From positions 310,001 through 374,000 of the forward strand of contig NZ_JANBVS010000001.1 in the NCBI RefSeq assembly GCF_024586915.1: a stretch of 64,000 nt of DNA. The letters are read 5' to 3'. This document shows, piece by piece, positions 8,919 to 17,408 of this stretch. This stretch comes from Bradyrhizobium sp. SRS-191. Its GTDB lineage: Bacteria > Pseudomonadota > Alphaproteobacteria > Rhizobiales > Xanthobacteraceae. The notes beneath the pieces are model-generated. The model did no database searches and was not told the origin of the DNA. It saw nothing but the letters and a program-made list of their open reading frames with translations. The stretch's first letter is position 1; every line of letters begins with the position of its first letter. Both the position numbers and the translations under genes were made by a program.

Positions 8919-11261
8919 TCAGCTGCCGGTTGCAGCTTGGATTTTTGGTTGATCGTTGGTCGCTTGAACCGTGCTCGGGGTTTCCCCGCCCGGCTCTGTC
9001 ATCTGCGGATTGCTGGAGGCGGCTGCCTGCTCCTTCGTTCCTGGTTGTGCGGCCTGGCCGGACACCGCGAAACGCAGCCGCATCCACGCGCCGCGCTGGC
9101 CGGGACGGAAATCGGAGGCGTCCTTCAGCTCCAGTTTGCCGCCGTGGTCCTCGAGCACACGGCCGACGATCGCAAGGCCAAGGCCTGTGCCCTTGGCGCG
9201 CGTCGTGACATAGGGCTCGAGCAGCCGCTGCCGCGCCACCTTCGGCAGGCCGATGCCGTTGTCGATCACGTCGATCAGCACGTCATCGCCCTCGCGCGAC
9301 GCGACGACGTCGATGCGGCCCTTGCCGAGCTCCTCCTCCGGCACCACCTCGATCGCCTCGGTGGCGTTCTTGATGATGTTGGTCAGGGCCTGCGAGATCA
9401 GCCGGCGGTCGAACTGCGCGCGCAACGGATCCTGCTTGATGTCGGTCTCGATATCGATCTCGGGATGCGCGACCTTCATCAGGAACACGGCCTGGCGTAC
9501 TGCGTCGGCAACGTCCTCGCCTTCCATCACCGGCTTCGGCATGCGGGCAAAGCGCGAGAACTCATCGACCATTCGCCTGATGTCGTCGACCTGCCGCACG
9601 ATTGTATCGGTACATTGCTCAAATACGGCCTTGTCCTCGGTGATGACCTTGCCGAATTTGCGGCGAATCCGCTCTGCGGAAAGCTGAATCGGCGTCAGCG
9701 GATTCTTGATCTCGTGCGCGATGCGCCGGGCGACGTCGCCCCATGCAGAGGTCCGCTGCGCCGAGACGAGCTCAGTGATGTCGTCGAGCGTGATGATGTA
9801 GCTGTCGCGTGCCTGGTTGGTCTGCTCGGCGGTGACGCGCACCGACAGATTGCGCTCGTGGCCGTCGCGCTGGATCGTGATCTGTCCCTGCACCAGGCGC
9901 TGCTTGCCCTCGCGCGCCGTCTTCATCATGTCGTCGAGCTCGGGCAGCACCTCGGACAGCGGGTGATCGAGCACCTCCTGCTCGGCGTGGCCGATCAGCT
10001 TCTCGGCCGAACGGTTGAGAATGCCGACGCTGCCCGACGCGTCGACGCCGATGATGCCGGCCGAGGCCGACGACAGCACCGCCTCGATGAAGCGGCGACG
10101 GCTGTCGATCAGATCGCTGGCGCTGACCAGCTCGTCGCGCTGGGTGCGCAGCTCCTGCGTCATCTTGTTGAAGGTCTGGCCGAGCTGGGCGAGATCGCCC
10201 TCGGAGCGATGCACCGGGACCTGGACATTGAGATCGCCGGTCGCCACCGTATGCGCGGCGTTCATCAGCTGGCGGATCGGCGACACCAGCCAGTTGGCGA
10301 AGTTCAGGCCGATCAGCACCGAGGCCATCAGGATGGTCAGCGCGATCACCGCGAACATCAGCGCGAAGGCGACCTGGATGCCGAGGCGGCGCGACTCGAC
10401 CACGGCATATTCGGCGACCGAGGTCTCGGTCTGCTTGAGCTGCGCGATCACGCGTGGATCGAGCAACCGGGCCACGTAGAGGAAGGTGTCGTTGAACGCC
10501 CGCAGGCGGATCACGGCGGCGACGTAGTTGGCGTCCGGGAACACCGCGATCTGCGGCTCGGTCTCGTTGACGTTGCTGAGGAAGTCGGCCGGCGGCGTCT
10601 GGAAGGTCTGCTGGATCCCGGTCTCGGCCGTCTCCAGGACGGTACGGTCCTTGTCGATCAGCATCGCGCCCGGCAGATTGCGCGAGGCCGCGCTGGCGGT
10701 GAGCAGCTCGCGGAAGGTGCCGCGGTCCTGATCATAGAGCGGCCGCGCATGGGCGATGTCGTTCGCCATGCCTAAGATGTCACCGCGGATCAGCTGCGCA
10801 TGCTCATAGGTGTAGGCGCGCGCCACCGTCAGCGAGTTCTGGATCGCCTCTTTCGCAGGTCCGGAAAACAGCCGGTCAAGCCCGCGGTCGATGGTGACGT
10901 TGGCGACCAGCGACACCAGCACCGCCGGCAGCACCGCGATCACCGAGAACAGGCTGACGATCTGGACGTGCAGCCGCGCCGCCGCCCGGCCGCGCCGCCG
11001 GGCCTGGACCATCTGCCAGACCTCGCGGATGATGATCCCGACCAGGATCAGGATCGTGCCGGCATCGATCAGCAGGAAGGTGCTGACGACCTCGGGCGTC
11101 GGCTCGATCGGGCTCAGGCCGACCAGCACGATGAAGGTGAGGAAGGCCGACAGCAGCGCGAGCCCGACCGCCACCGGCGCCAGCCAGGTGCGCCAAGTCC
11201 AGCGCCGGCCGTCTGCGGGCGTCGAATCGAATGGGGTGGCCGAGGTGTCTGCGCTGGTCAT
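8919..11261 (-). CDS. ntrY: Nitrogen regulation sensor histidine kinase NtrY
   Basis: A 780-residue membrane kinase. Three N-terminal helices are visible (about 29-50, 63-80 and 102-123), followed by an extracytoplasmic sensor segment. A further helix near 310-335 leads into a HAMP domain (ANWLVSPIRQLMNAA), then a PAS domain. The H-box is [20 protein letters not shown]. The ATPase has N-box NIIKNATEAIE and G-boxes DNGIGLP and GTGLGLAIV. It phosphorylates NtrX and links nitrogen or redox state to gene expression. A Gln/Thr/Pro-rich tail of about 45 residues follows the kinase core. The start is ATG at 11261. Confidence 0.95.
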   Translation of the reverse strand: MTSADTSATPFDSTPADGRRWTWRTWLAPVAVGLALLSAFLTFIVLVGLSPIEPTPEVVSTFLLIDAGTILILVGIIIREVWQMVQARRRGRAAARLHVQIVSLFSVIAVLPAVLVSLVANVTIDRGLDRLFSGPAKEAIQNSLTVARAYTYEHAQLIRGDILGMANDIAHARPLYDQDRGTFRELLTASAASRNLPGAMLIDKDRTVLETAETGIQQTFQTPPADFLSNVNETEPQIAVFPDANYVAAVIRLRAFNDTFLYVARLLDPRVIAQLKQTETSVAEYAVVESRRLGIQVAFALMFAVIALTILMASVLIGLNFANWLVSPIRQLMNAAHTVATGDLNVQVPVHRSEGDLAQLGQTFNKMTQELRTQRDELVSASDLIDSRRRFIEAVLSSASAGIIGVDASGSVGILNRSAEKLIGHAEQEVLDHPLSEVLPELDDMMKTAREGKQRLVQGQITIQRDGHERNLSVRVTAEQTNQARDSYIITLDDITELVSAQRTSAWGDVARRIAHEIKNPLTPIQLSAERIRRKFGKVITEDKAVFEQCTDTIVRQVDDIRRMVDEFSRFARMPKPVMEGEDVADAVRQAVFLMKVAHPEIDIETDIKQDPLRAQFDRRLISQALTNIIKNATEAIEVVPEEELGKGRIDVVASREGDDVLIDVIDNGIGLPKVARQRLLEPYVTTRAKGTGLGLAIVGRVLEDHGGKLELKDASDFRPGQRGAWMRLRFAVSGQAAQPGTKEQAAASSNPQMTEPGGETPSTVQATNDQPKIQAATGS

Positions 11262-11461
11262 TCCGGCAAATTGGGTGATGTGAACGCGGCACGTCCGAGT
11301 GAATCAGACTGATGCATTCCTACCACGCTGTTGCCAAATTGCGACAAATCCACGGCGCGGAAGCGCGTCGCGGGTTTGTCTACAATATTTCTCATCTGCG
11401 GCGCTTTCCGGATGGAGGTACCCTGAAACCATTTCCCCCGGCCGGCCGGGCCGACTTGCCT
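11262..11461. promoter_or_regulatory. Region upstream of ntrY with long imperfect hairpin
   Basis: A 38-bp imperfect palindrome at 11343-11380 begins GACAAA and ends TTTGTC, with GC-rich inner arms pairing around a central AA. It lies downstream of the minus-strand IclR gene and 82 bp upstream of ntrY. There is no T-run on the minus strand after it, so it is either a weak terminator for the IclR transcript or a regulatory structure for ntrY. Confidence 0.35.
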
Positions 11462-12181
11462 CTATCCGCCGCATGCCGTGGTCAAATCGATCCCGGCCGT
11501 CTTCAGCAGCGGACGGATCTCCCCGGCATGCTCCGCGGTCAACCGGGTCACCGGGCCGGACAAAGCGAGGGCGCCCAGCAAAGCACCGCCCGGTCCGAAT
11601 ACGGGAGTCGCAAGCGCCGCCGAATGCGGATCGGTGACGCCGCTTGTGAAGATCGGCACCTCGATCTCCGCCGCGGTGCGACCACGGTCGAAATGTCGAA
11701 GCACCTGGGCAATGGCCGACTTGTCCATCGGGCGTAGATCGCCGGGCTGGACATGCATCCGGATCTGGTTCGCGCTTTCGACCCGGAACAGGCACAGGCG
11801 CTGATCGCCTCGGCGCGTGTAGAACGAAGCGGTTTCGCCGGTCGAGCGCGCGAGCTTCTCCAGCACCGGAGTGACGTGATCGGCGAGGCCGAAGGCGTGC
11901 TGGTAGCAGGCCGCAAGCCGCATCACCTCGGCATCGAGGCGGTAGCCGCCATCGTCGACCCGCCTGATCAAACCGAAGCTCTCCAACGACAGCGCCATGC
12001 GCATCACCGTCGTCTTGATCAGCCCGGTGCGCCTGGTCAACTCGGCGAGACTCACTTCGCCGTCGCCGCGTTGAAACGCCGTCAAGACGCTCAACGCGCG
12101 GTCGACGGCAGAGACGCCCTTCAGACCCGATGACGTCTCGGCCTTTGCGGTCTTCCTGCGGGTGCTCGATTTCTTCGCCAC
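11462..12181 (-). CDS. IclR family transcriptional regulator
   Basis: About 239 residues if started at GTG 12181 (VAKKSSTRRKTAKAE); an in-frame TTG at 12208 would add nine residues. AGGA lies immediately before the GTG, and no SD is seen before the TTG. The N-terminal winged helix reads SAVDRALSVLTAFQRG, then SLAELTRRTGLIKTTVMRM. The C-terminal IclR effector domain includes TASFYTRRGDQRLCLFRVES and ALATPVFGPGGALLGALALSGP. It is just downstream of the RraA-type aldolase gene on the same strand. It probably binds the two 23-bp palindromes at 13037 and 19726 and controls the block up to 19654. Confidence 0.9.
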   Translation of the reverse strand: MAKKSSTRRKTAKAETSSGLKGVSAVDRALSVLTAFQRGDGEVSLAELTRRTGLIKTTVMRMALSLESFGLIRRVDDGGYRLDAEVMRLAACYQHAFGLADHVTPVLEKLARSTGETASFYTRRGDQRLCLFRVESANQIRMHVQPGDLRPMDKSAIAQVLRHFDRGRTAAEIEVPIFTSGVTDPHSAALATPVFGPGGALLGALALSGPVTRLTAEHAGEIRPLLKTAGIDLTTACGG

Positions 12182-12274
12182 GTCCTGATTCCCGATCCCG
12201 GCCGCCAATCGGGCGGCCGTTTCGGGAGGGTATACACATCCCCGCGGCGAAGTTCACGCCGTCCAGCCTGCGGC

Positions 12275-12955
12275 TCAGTCCATATATTCGACGCCGCGCT
12301 TCTTGAGCTCCTCATCGACCCAGGAGCGGTCGTTGCGGCCGGCCGCGATGGCCGCCAGCTGCGCGGTCTCGGCGTCGTGCTTCTTCTTCGCCGCGGCGAA
12401 GACGGATTCGGCGTCCGCGAACGGGACGCAGACGAGGCCATCGTCGTCGCCGAGCACGAGGTCGCCCGGATGGATCACCATGCCGTCGATCGCGATCGCC
12501 ACATTGATCTCGCCGGGACCGTCCTTGTAGGGGCCGCGATGGGTCACGCCGGCGGCGAAGATCGGAAACTTGCCGGCGCGGATCGCTGCGGCATCGCGAA
12601 CGGAGCCGTTGATGACGACACCGCCAAGGCCGCGACGCTCGGCATGCGCGATCATCATCTCGCCGATCAATGCGTTGGAGAGATCGCCGTCGGCATCGAC
12701 GACGACGATGTCGCCCGGCTCGGCCATGTCTAGCGCCTTGTGCAGCATCAGATTGTCGCCGGGGCGTGATTTCACCGTGATCGCAGGCCCCGCGAGCACG
12801 CCGCCGCCGTGCATCGGCCGCAGCCGGGGACCTGCTGCAGTCATGCGGGACATGCTGTCGCTCACATTGGCGACGGGAAGCGTCCGGTACCGCTCGACGA
12901 GGTCCTTGGAAACTCTCTGCTTCGGATTCGGATAGATGCGGAAACCGACGGTCAT
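12275..12955 (-). CDS. RraA-type aldolase (HMG/CHA aldolase-like)
   Basis: A 226-residue RraA/LigK-type protein. ATG at 12955 (MTVGFRIYPNPKQRV) was chosen over an upstream start at 13009 because GAGGAG sits at the right distance before it. The active-site stretch GGVVINGSVRDAAAIRAG carries the Arg-Asp pair that binds substrate and divalent metal in 4-hydroxy-4-methyl-2-oxoglutarate and 4-carboxy-4-hydroxy-2-oxoadipate aldolases. It would cleave a branched hydroxy-oxo acid to pyruvate or oxaloacetate. It is divergent from the dehydrogenase at 13189, with an IclR-type operator between them. The same fold includes the RNase E inhibitor RraA, but the catabolic context favours an aldolase. Confidence 0.82.
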   Translation of the reverse strand: MTVGFRIYPNPKQRVSKDLVERYRTLPVANVSDSMSRMTAAGPRLRPMHGGGVLAGPAITVKSRPGDNLMLHKALDMAEPGDIVVVDADGDLSNALIGEMMIAHAERRGLGGVVINGSVRDAAAIRAGKFPIFAAGVTHRGPYKDGPGEINVAIAIDGMVIHPGDLVLGDDDGLVCVPFADAESVFAAAKKKHDAETAQLAAIAAGRNDRSWVDEELKKRGVEYMD

Positions 12956-13036
12956 GGCGTGCTCCTCGTTGCGATCGTCCCTGCGGCTCTGCCGATCGGC
13001 GGTTGACAAAATGAGCCGTCGCGGCGATACCTACAA

Positions 13037-13059
13037 AAAATGCAACGCCGTTTCAATTT
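13037..13059. promoter_or_regulatory. Probable IclR operator, site 1
   Basis: The palindrome is AAAATGCAAC-GCC-GTTTCAATTT, with arms matching AAAATGNAAC / GTTNCATTTT apart from one base. It lies between the divergent aldolase gene (start 12955) and the dehydrogenase gene (13189). The same 10+3+10 sequence recurs at 19726-19748 before the other transporter of the block. IclR proteins bind such short dyads. Assignment to the regulator at 11462 is inference. Confidence 0.7.
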
Positions 13060-13188
13060 CAAAATTCGGCGCGGGAAACGGCCAGCATCTCGTCAAGGAG
13101 CGGCCTGCGGCGACCATGCCGCGGTTCGGCTGAGCCGCCATCGCAGGCCGGTCACGAGGCGTTGCCGGCAGCGAGCAAAGGCAGCGAC

Positions 13189-14169
13189 ATGCGGTACAAG
13201 CTTCTCATCACCGGCCCGGCCCTCACTCCGGAAGCAGCTGCCATTGCCGCGCGGCGAGGTGCTGCGCTGGTCGACAACCCGCAATATGGGAGCCCCCGGG
13301 AGTTGGCGGAGATTGCAGCGCGCGAGCAGCCCGACGGCATCATCGTGCGGCAGGGCAAAATCGACGATCAGGTGATCGGCGCCTCGCCGAAGCTCAAGGC
13401 GATCGCCAAGCACGGGGTCGGCTATGACAACATCGATGTCGACGCCGCCGACCGCCGTGGCATCCCCGTGTTCGTTGCGCGCGGCGCCAATTCACAATCC
13501 GTGGCGGAGCTCGCTTTCGCGCTGATGTTCGCTGTGGCGCGCGAGATCCCGCATCTCGATGCCCGGATCAAGACCGGACACTGGGACAAGGCGACGACCA
13601 AGGGAGCCCAATTGCTCGGCCGCAGCCTGGGCGTGATCGGCTTCGGCGAGATCGGCCGCATCCTGGTCGGCCTGGTTCAGCCGCTGCACATGCAGGTGCG
13701 CATCTTCGACCCCTATATGCCTGATGACACCACGATCGCAGGCGCCGAGCGCGTCGGCAGCCTCGACGAGATCCTGACGGCCAGCGACGTGATCAGCCTG
13801 CATTGCCCGTTGACGCCGCAGACACGCAACATGATCGGCCGCGACCAGCTCACCCGCATGCGCCGCAACGCCATCCTGATCAACACCGCGCGCGGCGGGC
13901 TGATCGACGAGACCGCCCTGTTCGAGGCGCTGCGCGACGGCGTCATCGCCGGCGCCGGCCTGGATTCGTTTGCGGAGGAGCCGGCGAAGCCAGATCTTCC
14001 GCTGCTGACCCTGCCCAACGTCGTGGTGACGCCGCACGCCGGCGCCAGCACGCAGGAGGCCAGGGACGCAATGGGCGTGATCGCGGTCAACCACGTCATG
14101 GACGTTCTGGAAGGCAAGACCTTCGACCGGCGGGCAATCGTCAACAAAAAACAGCTCAGCGTCGCCTGA
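13189..14169 (+). CDS. D-2-hydroxyacid dehydrogenase (SerA/phosphoglycerate dehydrogenase-like)
   Basis: A 326-residue dehydrogenase from ATG at 13189 (MRYKLLITGPALTPEA), preceded by AAAGG; an in-frame TTG at 13162 is less likely. The substrate domain contains KHGVGYDNIDVDAA. The NAD fold has LGVIGFGEIGRILV (GxGxxG). The catalytic Arg is in NTARGGLIDE, the Glu in DSFAEEPAK and the His in TPHAGAST. The ACT domain of true SerA is absent. It probably interconverts a 2-oxo and a 2-hydroxy acid in the pathway encoded here rather than making serine. It is followed by the transporter at 14201. Confidence 0.85.
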   Translation: MRYKLLITGPALTPEAAAIAARRGAALVDNPQYGSPRELAEIAAREQPDGIIVRQGKIDDQVIGASPKLKAIAKHGVGYDNIDVDAADRRGIPVFVARGANSQSVAELAFALMFAVAREIPHLDARIKTGHWDKATTKGAQLLGRSLGVIGFGEIGRILVGLVQPLHMQVRIFDPYMPDDTTIAGAERVGSLDEILTASDVISLHCPLTPQTRNMIGRDQLTRMRRNAILINTARGGLIDETALFEALRDGVIAGAGLDSFAEEPAKPDLPLLTLPNVVVTPHAGASTQEARDAMGVIAVNHVMDVLEGKTFDRRAIVNKKQLSVA

Positions 14170-14200
14170 GCTACATCAACAAATCATTTGGGAGGACAAC

Positions 14201-15538
14201 ATGGCTGAAGCTGCGGCAGCGCCGAGCGCGCTGGAACGGACGACCATGCGCCGGGTTTCGTGGCGCATCATGCCGTTCATCATGATCTGCTATCTGTTCG
14301 CGATCCTCGATCGCGGCAATGTCGGCATGGCGTCGCTGCAGATGGTGCATGACCTGGGCATGTCGAAGGCGGTGTTCGGCTTCGGCGCCAGTCTGTTCTT
14401 CTTCTCCTACTTCCTGATGGAAGTGCCCAGCAATCTGGCCCTGCAGCGCTTCGGCGCGCGGCGCTGGATCGCGCGGATCATGATCACCTGGGGGATCATC
14501 TCGGCCGGCATGGCGTTCGTGCAGGGCCAGAATTCGTTCTACGTGATGCGCTTCCTGCTCGGCGCCGCCGAGGCCGGCTTCTTTCCCGGCGTGCTGCTCT
14601 ATCTGACCTACTGGCTGCCGGCGAACTATCGCGGCCGCCTGATCGCGCTGTTCGGGATCTCGATCCCGGCCGCGAGCTTCATCGGCTCGCCGCTTGGCGG
14701 CCTGCTGCTCGGTTTCGACGGCATGCTCGGCTTGCGCGGCTGGCAATGGCTGTTCATCGTCGAAGGCGTCCCCACCGTGTTGCTCGGCCTGGTCTGCCTG
14801 GCCATTCTCACCGACCGACCCGAGGACGCACGCTGGCTGCGTGACGACGAGCGGACCTGGCTGTGCAACGAGCTCAACCGCGAGAAGGCGGGCCGTCCGT
14901 CGGCCGCTGCCAAGACCGGCTGGGGCTCGTTCCTGAGTCTCCTGCGCAACCCCGTCGTGTGGGCCATGGCCCTCGCCTGCTCCGGCGCCTCGGCCGCCGG
15001 CTCGGTGCTCGGCGTCTGGCAGCCGCAGTTCCTCAAATCGTTCGGCCTGACCAACCTGGAGACCGGCCTGATCAACTCAATCCCCTATGGCGTGGCCTGC
15101 GTGTTGATGGTGCTGTGGGGCCGTCACTCCGACAAAACCAGGGAGCGCCGCTGGCACACGGCGTTGACGCTGCTGCTGATCGCGTTCGGCTTCCTCGGTG
15201 TCTTCGTGATCCATTCGCTGATCGGGACGGTGGTGCTGCTGAGCCTGGTCCTGGTCGGCGCCTACGCCTTCAAGGGCCCGTTCTGGGCGTTGTCCTCGGG
15301 CTGGCTCGGCGCGGGATCGGTGGCGGCGGGACTGGCGATGATCAATGCGGTATCGAACCTGATCGGCGGCGGCCTGATGGTGAACATCTATGGCAGCGTG
15401 CTGGACGCGACCGGCAACTACGGATTGGCGCTGCTGCCGATCGCGATCGTGACCATGATCGGCGCCGGGCTGGTGCTTTTCATCAGCCGGCCGCGTAGCG
15501 CCGACACCGCGATCCTGGCTGCCGCGAAGGAGGCGTGA
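14201..15538 (+). CDS. MFS transporter, anion:cation symporter (ACS) type
   Basis: A 445-residue 12-helix transporter. RRVSWRIMPFIMICYLFAIL followed by DRGNVGMASLQM is the ACS-family helix-1 signature shared with tartrate, phthalate and hexuronate importers. The SD GGGAGG lies 5 bp before ATG 14201. The next gene begins 1 bp after its stop, so translation is coupled. It likely takes up the organic acid released by the exported hydrolase encoded next. A second ACS transporter of the block lies at 18335-19654. Confidence 0.88.
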   Translation: MAEAAAAPSALERTTMRRVSWRIMPFIMICYLFAILDRGNVGMASLQMVHDLGMSKAVFGFGASLFFFSYFLMEVPSNLALQRFGARRWIARIMITWGIISAGMAFVQGQNSFYVMRFLLGAAEAGFFPGVLLYLTYWLPANYRGRLIALFGISIPAASFIGSPLGGLLLGFDGMLGLRGWQWLFIVEGVPTVLLGLVCLAILTDRPEDARWLRDDERTWLCNELNREKAGRPSAAAKTGWGSFLSLLRNPVVWAMALACSGASAAGSVLGVWQPQFLKSFGLTNLETGLINSIPYGVACVLMVLWGRHSDKTRERRWHTALTLLLIAFGFLGVFVIHSLIGTVVLLSLVLVGAYAFKGPFWALSSGWLGAGSVAAGLAMINAVSNLIGGGLMVNIYGSVLDATGNYGLALLPIAIVTMIGAGLVLFISRPRSADTAILAAAKEA

Positions 15539-15539
15539 C

Positions 15540-16481
15540 ATGGGCAAGTCCTCTCACGTCACCCGGCGCGGCCTGCTGCTCGGTGCCGCGGCACTTGCCG
15601 CCCTGCCGTGCTCGGGACGGAGCCAATCCACCGACACCGTGCACTGGTCGGCGGGAACGGCGCCGCCCGCCAGGAAAGCTCCACCGCGCGCGACCGACTG
15701 CCACTTCCACACGTATGATGCCAGCTATCCGACGGCGCCGGGCGCGGCGCTGACGCCGCCCGACGCTTCGCCTGAGGACTACAAGGCGCTGCAACGGAGG
15801 ATCGGCACCACGCGCGGCGTGCTTGTCACGCCGTCGACCTACGGCACCGACAACAGCCTGCAACTGGCGTCGATGAAGGCGCTGGGTGCTGAGAATTTCC
15901 GGATGGTGGCTGTCGTCGCCGAAGATGTCGGCGATGCCGAACTGAAGCGGTTCGATGCGCTCGGCGCCCGCGGCGTGCGCTTCAACCTGCCCTTCCCCGG
16001 TCCACTCTCGGTGGCTTCGCTCGAAAAGCTTTCGCCACGGCTGGCGGCGCTCGGCTGGCATTGCGAGATCAACATGCGGCCGCAACAGCTCGAGGCGGCT
16101 CAGGATCTGCTGCTGCGTCTGCCGTCCCGGATCGTGATCGATCATCTCGGCGCACTGCCGGCCGACGGCCTCAACAGCAATTCCTACACAATCATTCGCA
16201 AGCTGCTCGACAAGGGCAACACCTGGATCAAGCTGTCGGGTGCCTATCTCAGCAGCCGGTCGCCCTATGCGGAGAGCGCAGGGATCACGGCAGCCTATGT
16301 CCGCGCGGCTCCCGAGCGCATGGTGTGGGGCAGCGATTGGCCGCACCCGACCCGCAAGGCCGACGACAAGCCCGATGATGCCGAGCTGTTCGACCTGATG
16401 GCCAATGCGATGCCGGATCAGGCCACATTGCAGCGGGTCCTGGTCGACTCGCCTGCCGAACTCTATGGATTCTCGGCATGA
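15540..16481 (+). CDS. Tat-exported amidohydrolase, 2-pyrone-4,6-dicarboxylate lactonase (LigI)-like
   Basis: A 313-residue amidohydrolase_2 protein. The N-terminus MGKSSHVTRRGLLLGAAALA has a twin-arginine motif, a hydrophobic core and a likely cleavage site near residue 28. The metal/active-site motif DCHFHTYD (HxH) comes next, VIDHLG is mid-protein, and WGSDWPHPT carries the final Asp. LigI itself is cytoplasmic, so a Tat signal is unusual. It would hydrolyse a lactone of a polycarboxylic acid in the periplasm. A paralogue with the same architecture is at 17409-18338. Its stop overlaps the SMP-30 gene start (ATGA). Confidence 0.83.
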   Translation: MGKSSHVTRRGLLLGAAALAALPCSGRSQSTDTVHWSAGTAPPARKAPPRATDCHFHTYDASYPTAPGAALTPPDASPEDYKALQRRIGTTRGVLVTPSTYGTDNSLQLASMKALGAENFRMVAVVAEDVGDAELKRFDALGARGVRFNLPFPGPLSVASLEKLSPRLAALGWHCEINMRPQQLEAAQDLLLRLPSRIVIDHLGALPADGLNSNSYTIIRKLLDKGNTWIKLSGAYLSSRSPYAESAGITAAYVRAAPERMVWGSDWPHPTRKADDKPDDAELFDLMANAMPDQATLQRVLVDSPAELYGFSA

Positions 16482-17398
16482 GCTGGTTTGCGCCGCCCCG
16501 CCGCATCGACACGCAAGTTTTCACCAGGCTGCCGGATCATTTCCGCAAGGCCCGGCGCAGCGCCTGGGCTGATGCCAACCAGGGCGGCCGGGCGATCGAC
16601 AGCTTTCTCGAGGGCCCCTCCTTCGACCGCCAAGGCCGGCTCTACGTCACCGACATTCCGTTCGGCCGCGTTTTTTGCATCGATCCCGACGGCGCATGGA
16701 CTGTCGTCACCGAGTATGACGGCTGGCCCAACGGCCTCAAGATCCATGCCGACGGCCGCATCTTCATCACCGACTACAAGCGCGGCCTGATGCTGCTCGA
16801 TCCCGGCAGCGGCCAGGTCACGCCGTTCCTGGAGACGGCGGCGAGCGAGAGCTTCAAGGGTGTCAACGATCTGGTGTTCGGACGCTCCGGCACGCTGTAT
16901 TTCACCGACCAGGGCCAGACCGGCATGCACGATCCGACCGGCCGGGTCTGGCGGCTCGGCACCGACGGACGCCTGATCTGCCTCGTCAACACGATCCCGA
17001 GTCCGAACGGCATCGTGGTCGATGAGGACGAAACCTTCCTGCTGGTCGCGGTGACCCGCGCCAACCAGGTCTGGCGCATCCCATTGCCCGCGAGCGGCAT
17101 CACGACGAAAGTCGGCGTGTTCGTGAATCTGCATGGCGGGCCCGGCGGCCCCGACGGTCTGGCGCTGGATCGCGACGGCAATCTCCTGATCTGTCACACC
17201 GGCTTCGGCTCGGTGTGGCGGGTGTCGCCTGTGGCCGAGCCGCTCGACCGCATCGTCTCATGCGCTGGCGTCGGCACGACCAATCTGGCCTTCGGTGGCC
17301 CCGACAATCGCAGCCTGTTCATCACCGAGAGCCGGACCGGCTCGATTCTTCGCGCCGATCTCGAAACGCCGGGATTGCCGATGTATTCGCACGCCTGA
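16478..17398 (+). CDS. SMP-30/gluconolactonase/LRE family protein
   Basis: A 306-residue six-bladed beta-propeller lactonase, starting by ATGA overlap with the amidohydrolase stop. Metal-ligand motifs are in order: Glu in FLEGPSFDRQGRLYVTD, Asn in VNDLVFGRSGTLYFTD and Asp in PDGLALDRDGNLLICH. No signal peptide is visible, so it should be cytoplasmic. It probably opens a lactone intermediate of the same pathway. The last gene of the IclR-controlled plus-strand operon; it converges with the second amidohydrolase gene, 10 bp away. Confidence 0.87.
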   Translation: MSWFAPPRRIDTQVFTRLPDHFRKARRSAWADANQGGRAIDSFLEGPSFDRQGRLYVTDIPFGRVFCIDPDGAWTVVTEYDGWPNGLKIHADGRIFITDYKRGLMLLDPGSGQVTPFLETAASESFKGVNDLVFGRSGTLYFTDQGQTGMHDPTGRVWRLGTDGRLICLVNTIPSPNGIVVDEDETFLLVAVTRANQVWRIPLPASGITTKVGVFVNLHGGPGGPDGLALDRDGNLLICHTGFGSVWRVSPVAEPLDRIVSCAGVGTTNLAFGGPDNRSLFITESRTGSILRADLETPGLPMYSHA

Positions 17399-17408
17399 CG
17401 CCGTCGCG

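Noticed and set aside
12956..13009. 18-codon N-terminal extension of the aldolase ORF
   Set aside because: The internal ATG at 12955 has a GAGGAG SD, and the extension is not family-like (RQSRRDDRNEEHA).
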